Shown piece by piece: positions 20,180 through 32,644 of a DNA stretch of 64,000 nucleotides. The DNA comes from Phytobacter diazotrophicus (GTDB lineage: Bacteria > Pseudomonadota > Gammaproteobacteria > Enterobacterales > Enterobacteriaceae): assembly GCA_004346725.1 (NCBI GenBank), contig SMDE01000003.1, forward strand, positions 62,001 to 126,000, given 5' to 3'. Numbering within the stretch: position 1 is the stretch's first letter; each line of letters starts with the position of its first letter. The translations under genes and the position numbers were made by a program. The notes under the pieces were generated by a model. The model saw nothing but the letters and a program-made list of their open reading frames with translations. It was not told where the DNA came from and did no database searches.

Positions 20180-22021
20180 TCAATGCAATACCATCAGCAA
20201 CGCCAGAATCACCACTGCACCGATGCTCATCGACGCCACATACCAGCGCAGATAGCCGTTCTCACTTAGCAGCAGACCTTTGCCTGCAAAGCGGGACAGA
20301 ATCGCCGGAATGTTCATCAGTGCATTCAGTGGATCGCGTTTCAACAGCCATGCCACACCGAGGAATGGTTTGACGAAGACGCGATCGTACAGCCAGTCAA
20401 AGCCCCACGCGTTGTACCACCAGGTACCCAGCAGACGGCCCGGTGCGCTGTTGGCAATCGATGTCACCAGGGTACGTTTACCCAGCCACAGCCAGGCAGC
20501 CAGCAGGATCCCGACGATAGCCACAACACCCGAAGCCACTTCCAGCATGACCACGCTACCGTGTTCAAGCTCGGTGGTTTCCGGCAGTACGCCATGCAGC
20601 GGCGGAACAATCATTGCGCCGACAAACGTGGACAGTACCAGCAGTACAATCAGCGGCAGATGATGGGTAATCCCCTTCCCTGCATGTGCATGAATTTGTT
20701 CTTTGCCATGGAAGACGATGAAAATCATACGGAACGTATACAGCGAGGTCATAAACGCCCCGACCAGGCCCGCTACCATCAGGTTGATATGACCGTTAGC
20801 CACGGCACCCGCAAGAATTTCGTCCTTACTAAAGAAGCCCGCAGTCACCATCGGCAATGCTGACAGCGCCGCACCACCCACAAGGAAGCAGGCATAAACC
20901 AGCGGAATAGACTTACGCAGACCGCCCATTTTGAAGATGTTCTGCTCGTGATGGCAGGCCAGAATCACCGAACCGGACGAGAGGAACAGCAGCGCTTTAA
21001 AGAACGCGTGCGTCATCAGATGGAAAATCGCCGCATCCCACGCCTGCACGCCCAGCGCCAGGAACATATAGCCAATCTGGCTCATGGTGGAGTAGGCGAG
21101 AACACGTTTGATGTCGGTCTGTACCAGCGCGGCAAAACCCGCCAGCAACAGGGTTACTGCCCCGACAATCCCCGCCAGATGCAGGATTTCCGGCGTTAAC
21201 AGGAACAGGCCATGCGTACGCGCAATCAGGTAGACACCCGCGGTCACCATCGTTGCGGCGTGGATCAGCGCGGAGACAGGCGTCGGGCCTGCCATCGCAT
21301 CAGCCAGCCACGTTTGCAACGGAAGCTGTGCAGATTTACCGACCGCACCGCCCAGCAGCATCAATGTCGCCCACTGCAGCATGGTGCTGCCGTTGGCGAA
21401 ATGCTGCGGTGCCAGTTCAACCATTTCGCGGAAGTTCAGGGTACCCAGTTCGTTATAAAGAATGAACAGCGCAAAGGCGAGGAAGACGTCACCCACGCGG
21501 GTTACGACAAACGCTTTCATTGCGGCTGCGCCATTCTTCGGATCGGTGTAGTAGAAGCCGATCAGCAGATAAGAACAGAGGCCCACGCCTTCCCAGCCGA
21601 GGTACATCAACAGCAGGTTATCCGCCAGTACCAGAATCACCATGCTGGCGATAAACAGGTTGGTGTAGGCGAAGAAGCGGGAGTAACCCTCTTCGCCGCG
21701 CATATACCAGGAGGCGAACATATGGATCAGGAAGCCAACGCCGGTCACCACAGAGAGCATGGTCAGCGACAGACCATCCAGCACCAGACTAAAGCTGATG
21801 TTGAAGTTGCCAACAGACATCCACGTCCACAGTGGTTGGGTAAAACCCTGATGACCGTTATTGATCAAATCCAGTCCGACAATCGCCGTTACCAGTGCAG
21901 ATAAACCGATAGAGCCGATACCCACGGTGGCAGACAGATTTTCCGACCAGCGCCCACGTGAAAAAGAGAGCAGCAAAAAGCCAATCAGAGGAAAAATAAT
22001 GGTTAAGGCGAGCATGTTCAT
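20180..22021 (-). CDS. nuoL: NADH:quinone oxidoreductase subunit L
   Basis: NuoL is the distal antiporter-like subunit of complex I, with the long C-terminal lateral helix. The 613 residues match E. coli. Motifs: [19 protein letters not shown] (TM5 Glu), [32 protein letters not shown] (TM7 Lys and H-rich TM8), then a C-terminal region ending [14 protein letters not shown]. Its start overlaps the nuoK stop by 4 bp. Confidence 0.97.
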   Translation of the reverse strand: MNMLALTIIFPLIGFLLLSFSRGRWSENLSATVGIGSIGLSALVTAIVGLDLINNGHQGFTQPLWTWMSVGNFNISFSLVLDGLSLTMLSVVTGVGFLIHMFASWYMRGEEGYSRFFAYTNLFIASMVILVLADNLLLMYLGWEGVGLCSYLLIGFYYTDPKNGAAAMKAFVVTRVGDVFLAFALFILYNELGTLNFREMVELAPQHFANGSTMLQWATLMLLGGAVGKSAQLPLQTWLADAMAGPTPVSALIHAATMVTAGVYLIARTHGLFLLTPEILHLAGIVGAVTLLLAGFAALVQTDIKRVLAYSTMSQIGYMFLALGVQAWDAAIFHLMTHAFFKALLFLSSGSVILACHHEQNIFKMGGLRKSIPLVYACFLVGGAALSALPMVTAGFFSKDEILAGAVANGHINLMVAGLVGAFMTSLYTFRMIFIVFHGKEQIHAHAGKGITHHLPLIVLLVLSTFVGAMIVPPLHGVLPETTELEHGSVVMLEVASGVVAIVGILLAAWLWLGKRTLVTSIANSAPGRLLGTWWYNAWGFDWLYDRVFVKPFLGVAWLLKRDPLNALMNIPAILSRFAGKGLLLSENGYLRWYVASMSIGAVVILALLMVLH

Positions 22022-22320
22022 CCACGCATCTCACTTACTGAATCGATATTCAGATTCTGACGGCGACGATGGAGTTGCAGCAGCAACGCCAGGCCAATAC
22101 TCGCTTCCGCAGCCGCGAGGCTAATGGCGAGGATGTACATTATCTGACCGTCGGTCTGCCCCCAGTAGCTGCCTGCCACCACAAAAGCCAGCGCGGCGGC
22201 ATTGATCATGATCTCAAGCCCGATCAGCATAAACAGCAGGTTGCGGCGAATCACCAGACCAGTTAAGCCCAGCACGAATAATATCGCCGCGAGGATCAGT
22301 CCATGTTGTAAAGGGATCAT
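22018..22320 (-). CDS. nuoK: NADH:quinone oxidoreductase subunit K
   Basis: NuoK is a 100-residue, three-helix membrane subunit of complex I. The essential glutamates are visible as [15 protein letters not shown] (TM2) and [17 protein letters not shown] (TM3). It overlaps both nuoJ and nuoL by 4 bp, which points to translational coupling. Confidence 0.97.
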   Translation of the reverse strand: MIPLQHGLILAAILFVLGLTGLVIRRNLLFMLIGLEIMINAAALAFVVAGSYWGQTDGQIMYILAISLAAAEASIGLALLLQLHRRRQNLNIDSVSEMRG

Positions 22321-22871
22321 GCGCGCTCCTCCGTTTTTCTTTTCGCGCGATCGTCCGCCCGATTGCTCAGCACTTCGCCCATACGGTCTTCACGACCGAC
22401 ATGGAAGGCGACCACCAGGCCTGCCAGCAGCAGCATAGAAGCCAGTTCAACCGCCAGCACATATGCACCGAACAGGTCCTTGCCCACCGCTTTGGCGCTG
22501 ATCGGCGTACCATCAATACCCTGATCGTTAACGCCAGTAATGGCGTAAATCATCACGCCCAGCAGCACAGCAGACAACAGTGCCGGGCCAACCCACACTT
22601 GCGGTCGCAGCCACTGACGCTCCTGTTCGATTTCGCTGCCGCCCAGATTGAGCATCATCACCACAAACACGAACAGCACCATAATCGCGCCCGCGTAAAC
22701 GATGATTTCCAGCGCACCGGCAAAATAGGCGCCAAGCGAGAAGAAGACACCTGCAATCGCCAGCAGCGACACAATCAGGTACAGCAACGCATGCACCGGA
22801 TTAGTATGGGTAATAACCCGTAGTGTCGCGAGGATGGCTACCAGGCCACAGATATAAAAAGCGAACTCCAT
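22317..22871 (-). CDS. nuoJ: NADH:quinone oxidoreductase subunit J
   Basis: NuoJ is a 184-residue, five-helix membrane subunit of complex I. It contains the conserved TM3 stretch [20 protein letters not shown] with the pi-bulge region implicated in gating. The C-terminus is cytoplasmic and charged ([20 protein letters not shown]). It follows nuoI by 11 bp and overlaps nuoK. Confidence 0.96.
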   Translation of the reverse strand: MEFAFYICGLVAILATLRVITHTNPVHALLYLIVSLLAIAGVFFSLGAYFAGALEIIVYAGAIMVLFVFVVMMLNLGGSEIEQERQWLRPQVWVGPALLSAVLLGVMIYAITGVNDQGIDGTPISAKAVGKDLFGAYVLAVELASMLLLAGLVVAFHVGREDRMGEVLSNRADDRAKRKTEERA

Positions 22872-22882
22872 TGCCCCTCTCC

Positions 22883-23425
22883 TTACGGTAACAGGCTCTT
22901 GACGTCGATAGGTTTGGCTTCGTTCTGCGCCTCACCCTTATCTTTTCCGTCGATTGCCATACCTGCCATCCGGTAGAAGTTATATTCCGGATATTTACCC
23001 GGACCGGAGATCAGCAGATCCTCTTTTTCGTACACCAGGTCCTGGCGCTTGTACTCACCCAGTTCGAAGTCCGGGGTTAGCTGGATTGCAGTGGTTGGGC
23101 ACGCCTCTTCACACAGACCGCAGAAAATGCAGCGCGAGAAGTTAATGCGGAAAAACTCCGGATACCAACGGCCATCTACCGTCTCTGCTTTTTGCAAAGA
23201 GATACAGCCTACCGGGCACGCTACCGCACACAGGTTACAGGCAACACAGCGCTCGGCGCCGTCCGGGTCACGCGTCAGGACGATGCGTCCACGGTAGCGC
23301 GGCGGCAAATATACCGGCTCTTCCGGGTACATCCGAGTTTCGCGTTTCGCAAACGCATGCAGGCCGATCATCCAGATACTACGCACCTGGGTGCCGAAGC
23401 CCACGAGTAATTCTTTTAAAGTCAT
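22883..23425 (-). CDS. nuoI: NADH:quinone oxidoreductase subunit I
   Basis: NuoI carries the N6a and N6b [4Fe-4S] clusters of complex I. Two ferredoxin motifs, [12 protein letters not shown] and [12 protein letters not shown], are intact. The ATG at 23425 ([11 protein letters not shown]) gives 180 residues, as in E. coli; extension to 23506 would run into the nuoH end and is rejected. The gene lies 14 bp after nuoH. Confidence 0.97.
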   Translation of the reverse strand: MTLKELLVGFGTQVRSIWMIGLHAFAKRETRMYPEEPVYLPPRYRGRIVLTRDPDGAERCVACNLCAVACPVGCISLQKAETVDGRWYPEFFRINFSRCIFCGLCEEACPTTAIQLTPDFELGEYKRQDLVYEKEDLLISGPGKYPEYNFYRMAGMAIDGKDKGEAQNEAKPIDVKSLLP

Positions 23426-23439
23426 GGTCTTTTCACCCC

Positions 23440-24417
23440 TTATTGCGCTTGCCAGAGAATGACAGCCGCCGTACCCAACAGATTGAGAAGCGTCAGCGGC
23501 AGACATACTTTCCAGCCGAAGGACATTACCTGGTCATAACGCGGACGGGGTAACGCTGCGCGAATCAAAATGAACATCATCATAAAGAACGCGGTTTTAA
23601 TCGCGAACCAGATGAATGGCGGTAAGAACGGGCCATGCCAGCCACCGAAGAACAACGTCACCATCAGTGCAGAGATGGTCACGATACCGATGTATTCCCC
23701 CACAAAGAACAGACCGAACTTCATACCGGAATATTCAATGTGGTAACCATCGGCCAGTTCCTGCTCGGCTTCCGGCTGGTCAAACGGGTGACGGTGACAC
23801 ACCGCCACGCCCGCGATAGCGAAGGTAATAAAACCAAAGAACTGCGGGATAACGTTCCAGATATCAGCCTGGTTATTGACGATGTCGGTCATGTTGAATG
23901 AACCGGCCTGTGCCACCACGCCCATCAGCGAAAGCCCGAGAAAGACTTCGTAGCTCAGCGTCTGCGCAGAAGCACGCATCGCACCGAGCAGGGAGTATTT
24001 GTTGTTACTCGACCAGCCAGCGAACAGCACCGCGTAGACCGCAAGACCTGCCATCATCAGGAAGAACAAAATCCCGATGTTCAGGTCCGCTACCACCCAG
24101 CCAGGACTCACCGGGACAATGGCGAAGGCCAGCAGCAGCGAGGTAAAAGCGATCATCGGCGCGAGGGTGAAGATAACCCGGTCAGTGAATTTCGGGATCC
24201 AGTCCTCTTTAAAGAACATCTTGATCATGTCCGCGACGATCTGGAGTGAACCACCCCAGCCTACGCGGTTCGGTCCGTAGCGGTTCTGGAACAGCCCCAG
24301 CAGACGACGTTCGCCAAAACTCATGAGCGCGCCGCAGGTGACAACCACCAGCAGGATCACGACAGCCTTGATGATACCTAACAGAATGTCGATAACATCC
24401 GGTGTTAACCAACTCAT
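23440..24417 (-). CDS. nuoH: NADH:quinone oxidoreductase subunit H
   Basis: NuoH is the membrane subunit that links the quinone site to the proton channels. The 325 residues contain [21 protein letters not shown] and [22 protein letters not shown], the acidic loop near the quinone chamber. Eight TM helices are evident. The ATGA start overlaps nuoG. Confidence 0.97.
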   Translation of the reverse strand: MSWLTPDVIDILLGIIKAVVILLVVVTCGALMSFGERRLLGLFQNRYGPNRVGWGGSLQIVADMIKMFFKEDWIPKFTDRVIFTLAPMIAFTSLLLAFAIVPVSPGWVVADLNIGILFFLMMAGLAVYAVLFAGWSSNNKYSLLGAMRASAQTLSYEVFLGLSLMGVVAQAGSFNMTDIVNNQADIWNVIPQFFGFITFAIAGVAVCHRHPFDQPEAEQELADGYHIEYSGMKFGLFFVGEYIGIVTISALMVTLFFGGWHGPFLPPFIWFAIKTAFFMMMFILIRAALPRPRYDQVMSFGWKVCLPLTLLNLLGTAAVILWQAQ

Positions 24418-27140
24418 GCTTGCGCCTCCTGCAGATTTTCAAGACGTGCGCCGGCCAGTACCGGGGCAATGCCCGGCATGCCCATCGGCAAACCAACCTG
24501 CCCTGCCGTCAGCCCTTCGGAAAGCTGCAGCGGCAGGCTTAACGTCTGACCGTCGTAGCTGAACGAAATATGCGCGCCCGCATTCACACCCAACTTCGCG
24601 GCGTCAGCCGGGTTGAGTTTGATATACGGCTCAGGCATACGGCTCTGGAAGACCGGAGAACGCTGAGACAGTTCATCACTGCCGAACAGATGGTAGTAAG
24701 GCGCAATACGCCACTGACCGTCCTGCGGTTCAAAGCCTGCCGGAACAGAAGTGAAGTAATCCAGACCGGTCGCCGAGGCTTCGATCAGCCGCACACCCGG
24801 ATCGCCGTGGCGCAGTGAACCGCCCACCTCAGCCTGGAATTTGTTCCATGCTTGCGGGGAGTTCCAGCCCGGAGCCCATGCGAACGGAATTTGTGAACGC
24901 GGTGCGGACGGCTGGTTGTTCCCTTCCATTGAGAAAGCGAACATGGTGTCTTTATCCTGCGGCTGACGCGGTTCGTGAACGCTGATATTGGCGCGCATGG
25001 CCGTACGACCACTGTAGCGGTGCGGTTCACGTGCCAGTTTCTGGCCACGGATACGGAAGCTGGCATCCGGTGCAGCGTCTTTGATACCGGCGAACTGCGG
25101 CATTTTTTCAACCACAGCGTCGATAACATGGTCAAGCTGCGTCCAGTCCACTTCACGGCTCTGTACGGTGCTGTGCAGGGAGTGCAGCCAACGCCAGCTT
25201 TCCAGCATAATCGTTTTGCTGTCGTAGTAGGCCGGGTCATACACCTGGAAGAAGCGCTGCGCGCGTCCTTCATTGTTGATAACCGTACCATCGCTTTCCG
25301 CGAAGCTCGCCGCAGACAGCACCAGATGCGCATGGTCCATGATCGCCGTGCGCTGATGGTCAATAACCAACACCAGCGGCGCTTTATCCAGCGCGGCATT
25401 TACGCGACTGGCCGCAGCGTGACGGTGCAGATCGTTTTCCAGCACGATAACCGCATCAGCGGCACCGGTTTCCAGTTCGGTTAACGCGTCATCCAGCGAA
25501 CCACCGCCCATCAGACCCAGACCGACGCTGTTGGTCGAACGGGCAATCATGGTGATGCCGACATCGGCACCGCGGCCTTTCAGCGCTTTCGCCACGTTAG
25601 CGGCGGCCTGAATCACAGCCGTGCTACCCGTGTTGGTACCGGAGATGATCAGCGGTTTTTTGGCGCCAGCCAGCGCCTGAACGATAACATCAACCTTGCC
25701 ACGCAAGTCGCTGCTTAACCCCTCGACCGCCGGAGAAGCGTCATCCAGCGCATGAGCGATGGCGAAGCCTAAACGGGCCTGATCTTCTACCGGTGCGCGG
25801 TAGGTCCACGCGGCGATATCGTCCAGACGGGTATCGTCCACGTTGGTGACAAACAACGGGTGTTTGGCGCGCTGGCCAATGTTGAGGATTGCCGCAATCT
25901 GCCAGTCGGCCACTTTCTGCGCCGCTGCCATCTCACGTGCTTTCCCTTTCACGGCCTGACGGACCGCCAGTGCGACACGTGCGCCCGTCTGGGTAATGTC
26001 TTCGCCCAGAACCAGAACCGCATCATAAGATTCAATTTCGCGCAGCGCCGGGGTACGAATACCGCCCTCACGCAGCACTTTTAGCATTAATTGCAGACGT
26101 TCCTGCTCGCCGCTGGCGATGCCGGTATAGAAGTTTTCTGCTCCAACCAACTCACGCAGCGCGAAGTTGCTTTCGACACTGGCGCGCGGGGAGCCGATAC
26201 CGATCACTTTCTTCGACTGGCGCAGAATATCTGCCGCGCCCTGCATCGCCTGCTCGGCGTTAAGGGTGATCAGGTCATTGCCACGGCGCTGAACCGGCTG
26301 ACGCGGACGGTCTTTCAGGTTGACATAGCCATAGCCGAAACGACCACGGTCGCAGAGGAAGTAGTGGTTAACGGTACCGTTGTAGCGGTTTTCGATACGA
26401 CGCAGTTCACCATAACGTTCACCCGGGCTGGTGTTACAGCCCAGTGAGCACTGCTGGCAGATGCTCGGTGCAAACTGCATGTCCCACTTACGGTTGTAAC
26501 GCTCGGAGTGGGTTTTATCGGTGAAGACGCCGGTCGGGCAGATTTCCACCAGGTTACCGGAGAATTCGCTTTCAAGCGTACCGTCTTCCGGGCGACCAAA
26601 GTAGACGTTGTCGTGTGCGCCATAAACGCCAAGATCGGCGCCGTCTGCGTAGTCTTTGTAGTAACGCACGCAGCGATAGCAGGCGATGCAACGGTTCATT
26701 TCGTGAGAGATGAACGGCCCCAGGTCCTGGTTGCGGTGCGTACGTTTGGTGAAACGGTAGCGACGGAAGCTATGACCCGTCATCACGGTCATATCCTGCA
26801 GGTGGCAGTTGCCGCCCTCTTCACAGACCGGACAGTCGTGCGGGTGGTTGGTCATCAGCCACTCTACAACGCTTTCACGGAACTGCTTCGCTTCTTCATC
26901 GTCGATCGAAATAAAGGTGCCATCGGATGCCGGGGTCATACAGGACATGACCAGGCGACCACGCGTGTCTTCCGCGTTTTGATATTGCTTCACCGCACAC
27001 TGGCGGCACGCACCCACGCTTCCCAGCGCCGGATGCCAGCAAAAATAAGGAATATCAAGGCCCATAGAGAGACAAGCCTGTAGCAGGTTGTCCGCTCCGT
27101 TAACCTCGTATTCTTTGCCGTCTACATGAATCGTAGCCAT
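24414..27140 (-). CDS. nuoG: NADH:quinone oxidoreductase subunit G
   Basis: NuoG is the largest peripheral complex I subunit, 908 residues here and in E. coli. In order: a [2Fe-2S] domain with [15 protein letters not shown] and a following VMSC; the H-ligated N5 cluster in [13 protein letters not shown]4 cysteines CIACYRC and CPTGVF; the extra N7 cluster CQQCSLGCN; then a degenerate molybdopterin-oxidoreductase domain. The start follows a 28-bp gap after nuoF. Confidence 0.97.
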   Translation of the reverse strand: MATIHVDGKEYEVNGADNLLQACLSMGLDIPYFCWHPALGSVGACRQCAVKQYQNAEDTRGRLVMSCMTPASDGTFISIDDEEAKQFRESVVEWLMTNHPHDCPVCEEGGNCHLQDMTVMTGHSFRRYRFTKRTHRNQDLGPFISHEMNRCIACYRCVRYYKDYADGADLGVYGAHDNVYFGRPEDGTLESEFSGNLVEICPTGVFTDKTHSERYNRKWDMQFAPSICQQCSLGCNTSPGERYGELRRIENRYNGTVNHYFLCDRGRFGYGYVNLKDRPRQPVQRRGNDLITLNAEQAMQGAADILRQSKKVIGIGSPRASVESNFALRELVGAENFYTGIASGEQERLQLMLKVLREGGIRTPALREIESYDAVLVLGEDITQTGARVALAVRQAVKGKAREMAAAQKVADWQIAAILNIGQRAKHPLFVTNVDDTRLDDIAAWTYRAPVEDQARLGFAIAHALDDASPAVEGLSSDLRGKVDVIVQALAGAKKPLIISGTNTGSTAVIQAAANVAKALKGRGADVGITMIARSTNSVGLGLMGGGSLDDALTELETGAADAVIVLENDLHRHAAASRVNAALDKAPLVLVIDHQRTAIMDHAHLVLSAASFAESDGTVINNEGRAQRFFQVYDPAYYDSKTIMLESWRWLHSLHSTVQSREVDWTQLDHVIDAVVEKMPQFAGIKDAAPDASFRIRGQKLAREPHRYSGRTAMRANISVHEPRQPQDKDTMFAFSMEGNNQPSAPRSQIPFAWAPGWNSPQAWNKFQAEVGGSLRHGDPGVRLIEASATGLDYFTSVPAGFEPQDGQWRIAPYYHLFGSDELSQRSPVFQSRMPEPYIKLNPADAAKLGVNAGAHISFSYDGQTLSLPLQLSEGLTAGQVGLPMGMPGIAPVLAGARLENLQEAQA

Positions 27141-27168
27141 TAGCGTGCTTCCAAATTAGAAATTTAAC

Positions 27169-28506
27169 TCACCAGCGCGTTTTAAGCAGGTTCGGCTGAA
27201 TCCCATGAATAGCCTGGGTATTGCTGAACTGTTGCTTAATGCCTGCCTCGAATTCTTCGCGGAAGTATTTTATTGCGCTCTGCAGCGGCTCTACCGCACC
27301 TGGCGCATGCGCGCAGAAGGTTTTACCCGGCCCGAGGAAACGACACAGTTGCTCAAGTGTCTCGATATCCCCAGGCTGGCCTTCGCCGCGCTCTAACGCG
27401 CGCAGAATTTTCACGCTCCACGGCAAACCGTCACGGCAAGGCGTACACCAGCCGCAGGATTCACGGGCGAAAAACTCTTCCAGATTACGGACCAGCGAAA
27501 CCATACCAATTTCGTGGTCTACCGCCATGGCCAGCGCCGTACCCAGACGGCTGCCCGCTTTACCGATGCTTTCGAATTCCATCGGCAGATCGAGGTGCGC
27601 TTCGGTCAGGAAGTCAGTCCCTGCCCCGCCCGGTTGCCAGGCTTTGAATTTCAGGCCATCACGCATACCGCCCGCGTAATCCTCAAGGATTTCACGAGCC
27701 GTGGTGCCAAACGGCAGTTCCCACAATCCCGGATTCTTCACGCGACCAGAGAAGCCCATCAGTTTGGTGCCAGCGTCTTTGCTCTTCGAAATGTTCTGGT
27801 ACCACTCAACGCCGTTAGCGAGGATTGCCGGGACGTTACACAGGGTTTCGACGTTGTTTACACAGGTCGGTTTACCCCACACGCCGGAGCTCGCCGGGAA
27901 TGGCGGTTTGGAGCGCGGGTTGGCGCGACGACCTTCGAGGGAGTTAATCAGCGCGGTCTCTTCACCACAGATATAACGCCCGGCACCGGTGTGCACGAAC
28001 AGTTCGAAATCGAAACCAGAACCGAGGATGTTTTTCCCCAGCAGACCCGCTTCAGTCGCTTCGGCAATCGCACGGCGCAAATGCACCGCCGCTTCAATGT
28101 ATTCGCCGCGCAGGAAGATGTAGCCACGGTACGCTTTCAGCGCAAATGCGGAGATGAGCATGCCTTCCACCAGAAGGTGCGGCAGTTGCTCCATCAGTAA
28201 ACGGTCTTTGTAGGTGCCCGGCTCCATTTCATCAGCGTTACACAGCAGGTAACGGATGTTCATGGATTCGTCTTTCGGCATCAGGCTCCACTTCAGACCC
28301 GTGGAGAAGCCAGCGCCGCCACGGCCTTTCAGACCAGAGTCTTTGACCGCATTGACGATGTCATCCGGTGCCATACCGGTCAGCGCGCGACGCGCACCGG
28401 CATAGCCGTTTTTGCTCTGATATTCATCCAGCCACACGGGCTGCTTGTCATCACGCAGACGCCAGGTCAGCGGATGCGTTTCGGGAGTACGGTTAACGGT
28501 TTTCAT
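27169..28506 (-). CDS. nuoF: NADH:quinone oxidoreductase subunit F (NADH/FMN binding)
   Basis: NuoF binds NADH and FMN and carries the N3 [4Fe-4S] cluster. The glycine-rich nucleotide motif [14 protein letters not shown] is near residue 60-72, [19 protein letters not shown]-type sequence follows ([13 protein letters not shown]), and the cluster motif [12 protein letters not shown] is near residue 350. The length, 445 residues, matches E. coli. The start overlaps the nuoE stop by 4 bp. Confidence 0.97.
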   Translation of the reverse strand: MKTVNRTPETHPLTWRLRDDKQPVWLDEYQSKNGYAGARRALTGMAPDDIVNAVKDSGLKGRGGAGFSTGLKWSLMPKDESMNIRYLLCNADEMEPGTYKDRLLMEQLPHLLVEGMLISAFALKAYRGYIFLRGEYIEAAVHLRRAIAEATEAGLLGKNILGSGFDFELFVHTGAGRYICGEETALINSLEGRRANPRSKPPFPASSGVWGKPTCVNNVETLCNVPAILANGVEWYQNISKSKDAGTKLMGFSGRVKNPGLWELPFGTTAREILEDYAGGMRDGLKFKAWQPGGAGTDFLTEAHLDLPMEFESIGKAGSRLGTALAMAVDHEIGMVSLVRNLEEFFARESCGWCTPCRDGLPWSVKILRALERGEGQPGDIETLEQLCRFLGPGKTFCAHAPGAVEPLQSAIKYFREEFEAGIKQQFSNTQAIHGIQPNLLKTRW

Positions 28507-29003
28507 TTATACCGCTCCAGTAATTCGGGAATGCCTTCCGGGGTCAGATGCGCATGAGTATCCTCATCAATCATCATGTTCGGCCCCTTATCGCAGTTAC
28601 CCAGACAGCAGGTCGGCAGCAGCGTAAAGCGACCGTCGAAGGTGGTCTGGCCCGGCTTGATCTTCAGGTGGCTTTCAATCGCAGACTGAATCCCCTGGTA
28701 ACCGGTGATATGGCACACCACGCTGTCGCAATAACGGATAACGTGACGGCCCACCGGCTGGCGGAAGATCTGGCTATAGAATGTCGCCACCCCTTCAACA
28801 TCGCTCGCCGGGATACCCAGCACATCAGCGATGGCGTAAATCGCGCCGTCTGGCACCCAACCACGCTGTTTCTGAACGATTTTCAGCGCTTCAATGGACG
28901 CAGCACGCGGATCTTCGTAGTGGTGCATCTCGTGCTCAATAGCTTCACGCTCTGCCGCACTCAGCTCAAAAGCCTCGGTTTCTGGTAATTGATTCTCGTG
29001 CAT
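28503..29003 (-). CDS. nuoE: NADH:quinone oxidoreductase subunit E
   Basis: NuoE is a 166-residue thioredoxin-like [2Fe-2S] subunit (cluster N1a) of the NADH dehydrogenase module. The four cysteines appear in CDSVVCH and in [12 protein letters not shown]. The gene starts 2 bp after the nuoC stop and overlaps nuoF. Confidence 0.97.
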   Translation of the reverse strand: MHENQLPETEAFELSAAEREAIEHEMHHYEDPRAASIEALKIVQKQRGWVPDGAIYAIADVLGIPASDVEGVATFYSQIFRQPVGRHVIRYCDSVVCHITGYQGIQSAIESHLKIKPGQTTFDGRFTLLPTCCLGNCDKGPNMMIDEDTHAHLTPEGIPELLERYK

Positions 29004-29005
29004 AA

Positions 29006-30808
29006 TTAGCGGTCCACATCTGACATAACAAAATCGATACTACCCAGATACACAATCAGGTCAGAGACCAGACTGCCGCGGATGGCGGACGGGATCTGCT
29101 GCAGGTGCGCAAAGCTTGGCGTACGTACACGAGTACGGTAGCTCATGGTGCTGCCATCACTGGTCAGGTAGTAACTGTTAATACCCTTGGTCGCTTCAAT
29201 CATCTGGAAGGACTCCTGCGCCGGCATGACCGGGCCCCAGGAAACCTGCAGGAAGTGGGTGATCAGGGTTTCGATATGTTGCAGCGTACGCTCTTTCGGC
29301 GGCGGCGTGGTCAGCGGGTGATCCGCTTTGAACGGGCCTTCCGGCATATTGTTGAGGCACTGCTCAAGGATGCGCAGACTCTGACGCAGCTCTTCCACTT
29401 TCAGCATCACGCGGGTGTAGCAGTCGGAAACACCGCCGCCAACCGGGACTTCAAAGTCGAAGTTTTCATAGCCAGAGTACGGACGCGCCTTACGCACGTC
29501 GAAGTCAATCCCGGTGGCGCGCAGACCCGCGCCCGTGGTGCCCCACTCCAGCGCTTCTTTCGCGCCATAGGCAGCCACACCCTGAGAACGACCTTTCAGA
29601 ATGGTATTACGCAGCGCGGCCTTCTCGTACGAGGCCAGACGCTTCGGCATCCAGTCGAGGAATTCGCGCAGCAGACGATCCCAGCCACGCGGCAGATCGT
29701 GAGCCACCCCGCCGATACGGAACCAGGCCGGATGCATACGGAAACCGGTGATCGCTTCCACCAGATCGTAGATTTTCTGACGATCGGTAAAGGCGAAGAA
29801 GACCGGGGTCATCGCGCCCACGTCCTGAATGAACGTGGAGATGTACAGCAGGTGGCTGTTGATACGGAACAGCTCGGAGAGCATCACGCGAATCACATTC
29901 ACGCGATCCGGCACGGTAATACCCGCCAGCTTTTCCACCGCCAGTACGTACGGCATTTCATTGACGCAACCGCCGAGGTATTCAATACGGTCGGTATACG
30001 GGATGTAGCTGTGCCAGGACTGACGCTCGCCCATCTTCTCGGCACCACGGTGGTGGTAACCGATATCCGGTACGCAGTCGACAATCTCTTCGCCATCAAG
30101 CTGGAGGATAATACGGAATGCACCGTGCGCAGACGGGTGGTTCGGACCGAGGTTAAGGAACATAAAGTCCTCATTGTCGGTACCACGCTTCATGCCCCAG
30201 TCTTCCGGTTTGAATTTCAGTGCTTCCATCTCCAGATCCTGTTTCGCTTTTGTCAGCTCAAACGGATCGAATTCGGTCGCACGCGCCGGATAGTCTTTAC
30301 GCAGCGGGTGGCCTGTCCACGTCTGCGGCATCATAATGCGCGTCAGGTGCGGGTGGCCTTCGATATCAATACCGAACATTTCCCATGTTTCGCGCTCATA
30401 CCAGTTGGCGTTCGGGAAAAGTTTGGTGAAAGTCGGTACACGCAGATCGTTTTCAGATAACGCCACCTTGAGCATGATATCGCGATTGCGTTCAATGGAA
30501 ATCAGGTGATAGAAAACGGAAAAATCCGCGGCAGGCAAACCCGCGCGGTGCGTACGGAGACGTTCATCCATGCCGTGTAAATCAAACAGCATGACGTAAG
30601 GTTTTGGCAGTTTCTTGAGGAAATCACCTACTTCCAGTAACTGTTCGCGCTTCACCCAAACAACGGGTACCCCGGTGCGGGTAGCCTGAACGGTAAAGGC
30701 ATCCGGCCCAAAACGGTTGCGCAGCTCGCCAATGACCGGATCATCAAGGTGATCGCGGGTCTGCCATGTGGCTTCTTGCGCAGTTAAGTCAGTCATATTG
30801 TTCACCAT
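29006..30808 (-). CDS. nuoC: NADH:quinone oxidoreductase fused subunit C/D
   Basis: This is the enterobacterial fusion of the 30-kDa (NuoC) and 49-kDa (NuoD) subunits, 600 residues. The NuoC part includes [20 protein letters not shown]. The NuoD part includes [15 protein letters not shown], with the quinone-site His, and [12 protein letters not shown]. Two starts are possible: 30808 (MVNNMTDLT) and 30796 (MTDLTAQ). Only the second has a nearby GGTGA ribosome binding site, so the true protein may be 596 residues. An 89-bp gap separates it from nuoB. Confidence 0.96.
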   Translation of the reverse strand: MVNNMTDLTAQEATWQTRDHLDDPVIGELRNRFGPDAFTVQATRTGVPVVWVKREQLLEVGDFLKKLPKPYVMLFDLHGMDERLRTHRAGLPAADFSVFYHLISIERNRDIMLKVALSENDLRVPTFTKLFPNANWYERETWEMFGIDIEGHPHLTRIMMPQTWTGHPLRKDYPARATEFDPFELTKAKQDLEMEALKFKPEDWGMKRGTDNEDFMFLNLGPNHPSAHGAFRIILQLDGEEIVDCVPDIGYHHRGAEKMGERQSWHSYIPYTDRIEYLGGCVNEMPYVLAVEKLAGITVPDRVNVIRVMLSELFRINSHLLYISTFIQDVGAMTPVFFAFTDRQKIYDLVEAITGFRMHPAWFRIGGVAHDLPRGWDRLLREFLDWMPKRLASYEKAALRNTILKGRSQGVAAYGAKEALEWGTTGAGLRATGIDFDVRKARPYSGYENFDFEVPVGGGVSDCYTRVMLKVEELRQSLRILEQCLNNMPEGPFKADHPLTTPPPKERTLQHIETLITHFLQVSWGPVMPAQESFQMIEATKGINSYYLTSDGSTMSYRTRVRTPSFAHLQQIPSAIRGSLVSDLIVYLGSIDFVMSDVDR

Positions 30809-30897
30809 TGCAAAAGGTCCGTGGTGACTGTCAGGTAAGGCTCCGCGTTAGTTGATTATTAAAATGCGAAGTGTTTGCCATTACCTACAGGCGCAAA

Positions 30898-31560
30898 TTA
30901 AATCTCGTCAGGTGTACGCAGATTCGTGACGGCAATACGTTCGCCGCGTTTACGCTCGCGCTCTGATTGCATATTGGCGCGATACACGCCTTGATCGCCA
31001 ACAACCCACGACAGCGGGCGGCGTTCTTTACCAATGGATTCCTGCAACAGCATCAGGGCCTGCATATAGGCTTCCGGACGCGGCGGGCAGCCGGGGATGT
31101 ATACGTCCACCGGGATGAATTTATCAACGCCCTGTACGACAGAGTAAATATCGTACATACCGCCGGAGTTGGCACATGCGCCCATGGAAATAACCCATTT
31201 TGGCTCAAGCATCTGGTCATACAGACGCTGGATTACCGGCGCCATTTTGGTGAACGGCGTGCCCGCGATAACCATCAGGTCGGCCTGACGCGGTGAAGCA
31301 CGTAACACCTCAGCCCCGAAACGCGCAACGTCATGCACCGCAGTGAATGACGTTACCATCTCAACGTAGCAGCAGGAGAGGCCAAAGTTATAAGGCCAGA
31401 TTGAGTTTTTACGGCCCCAGTTAACCAGGTCATGGAGTTTGCCCATGAACACCGTTTTATTCACTTCCTGCTCAAGAGGGTCGGTTACGATCTCCTGTTT
31501 TTGCAGGGGGTAACGGTCATTCTCACCGTTGGGATCTATGCGGGTGAGCGTATAATCCAT
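30898..31560 (-). CDS. nuoB: NADH:quinone oxidoreductase subunit B
   Basis: NuoB holds the terminal N2 [4Fe-4S] cluster that reduces quinone. Adjacent cysteines in LSCCYVEM, plus [11 protein letters not shown] and [12 protein letters not shown], supply the ligands. The 220 residues match E. coli. It lies 15 bp downstream of nuoA. Confidence 0.97.
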   Translation of the reverse strand: MDYTLTRIDPNGENDRYPLQKQEIVTDPLEQEVNKTVFMGKLHDLVNWGRKNSIWPYNFGLSCCYVEMVTSFTAVHDVARFGAEVLRASPRQADLMVIAGTPFTKMAPVIQRLYDQMLEPKWVISMGACANSGGMYDIYSVVQGVDKFIPVDVYIPGCPPRPEAYMQALMLLQESIGKERRPLSWVVGDQGVYRANMQSERERKRGERIAVTNLRTPDEI

Positions 31561-31575
31561 CTTATTGCCTCGCGG

Positions 31576-32019
31576 TTAGCGTTGACGATTAGTGTAGCTG
31601 TCGGTTTCCGGATTGAGTCGTTCGCGGCGTGAACGCGCAGGCGTCCAGTCCAGCGCACCGATACGCACCAGGTAAACAAGACCTGCCAGCAGCACTAAAA
31701 TGAAAATTGCAGCTTCGACAAAACCAACCCAACCACTCTCACGAATGGAGGTTGACCATGCATATAAATAGAGCGCTTCAACGTCGAAGATGACGAAGAA
31801 CATGGCCACCAGGTAGAACTTGGCAGACAGACGAAGGCGAGCTGAGCCTACCGAATCGATACCGGACTCGAACGGGACGTTTTTGTGTCTTGCACGCGCC
31901 CGACCACCGAGGAACCGGCCACCGACGAGCATCAGGCAGCACAGGCCAATAGCGACAATAAGAAAGATAGCGAATGCCCAATGATGAGCGATGATTTCAG
32001 TGGATGTTGACATACGCAT
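31576..32019 (-). CDS. nuoA: NADH:quinone oxidoreductase subunit A
   Basis: NuoA is a three-helix membrane subunit and the first gene of the nuo operon. The conserved [38 protein letters not shown] region, split here as [13 protein letters not shown] and [13 protein letters not shown], is intact. The 147-residue form starts MRMSTSTE at 32019; an internal ATG two codons later (MSTSTE) is an equally plausible start. Confidence 0.96.
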   Translation of the reverse strand: MRMSTSTEIIAHHWAFAIFLIVAIGLCCLMLVGGRFLGGRARARHKNVPFESGIDSVGSARLRLSAKFYLVAMFFVIFDVEALYLYAWSTSIRESGWVGFVEAAIFILVLLAGLVYLVRIGALDWTPARSRRERLNPETDSYTNRQR

Positions 32020-32644
32020 TGCTTAACTCAAAAGGTAGCGCTTAATACCTCTGCTCTTCTCGGCAGATGGCGCCACATCGATTCATGGGGAGGAATAAAA
32101 CCACACGTTCAGTGCGAATTTGACAAAGTCGGTCAAACGATGTGGGTTTTTACTCCTTTCTATAACCTTTTGTCAACTTTAACAAAAGCTTCCTCACATT
32201 AGTTTACATCGACAGCAATTCATTAACATTTAATGCCGTTTTCTTCTTCAACCTCAAATAAAGCCCGCAAACAATCAGGGTGTTGAATCGTGTCCGTTGT
32301 GAGGTTTTACAAATATTACCCTCTTATTTTGACAGGAATTTGCCTGGATTCCTCCCCCTCTATGGGAGTATTTTCTTGATCTGAGACACGCTTTTGTTAA
32401 TTCATTCCTAAAAACGGCAACAAAATGGCTAGTTTTTTAACATGAATAGCCATTACCAAAAACTATAGAACAAAAGGGATGAGATGACAGGCGGGATAAT
32501 TAACAAGTTGATTTATTTACTTATTTAGTGCATTTATGTTTCCTAAAGCACTAAATTGTGCAAAAAACAAACCGATGACAGCATTTTTGCTGCCAGCGGT
32601 CTATTTTTACACTTACATTTTGTTACCAGTTTTTGATGCCGTTG
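32020..32644. promoter_or_regulatory. nuo upstream region with dyads and a candidate promoter
   Basis: This 625-bp AT-rich spacer lies between nuoA (starting leftward) and the lrhA stop. A minus-strand TTGACA (32171-32176) could be a -35 with a poor -10 (TAAAAA or GTAAAA, 32147-32153). It is embedded in a 7-bp inverted repeat, CTTTTGT (32167-32173) and ACAAAAG (32182-32188). A second dyad, TTTGAC (32119-32124) and GTCAAA (32132-32137), lies downstream. The E. coli nuo promoter is controlled by ArcA, NarL, Fis and others from a comparably long region. No coding sequence is convincing here. Confidence 0.5.

Noticed and set aside
29105-30460. 451-codon frame antisense to nuoC
   Set aside because: It is a shadow of a highly biased essential gene. 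The product is rich in His/Arg and matches no recognisable fold.
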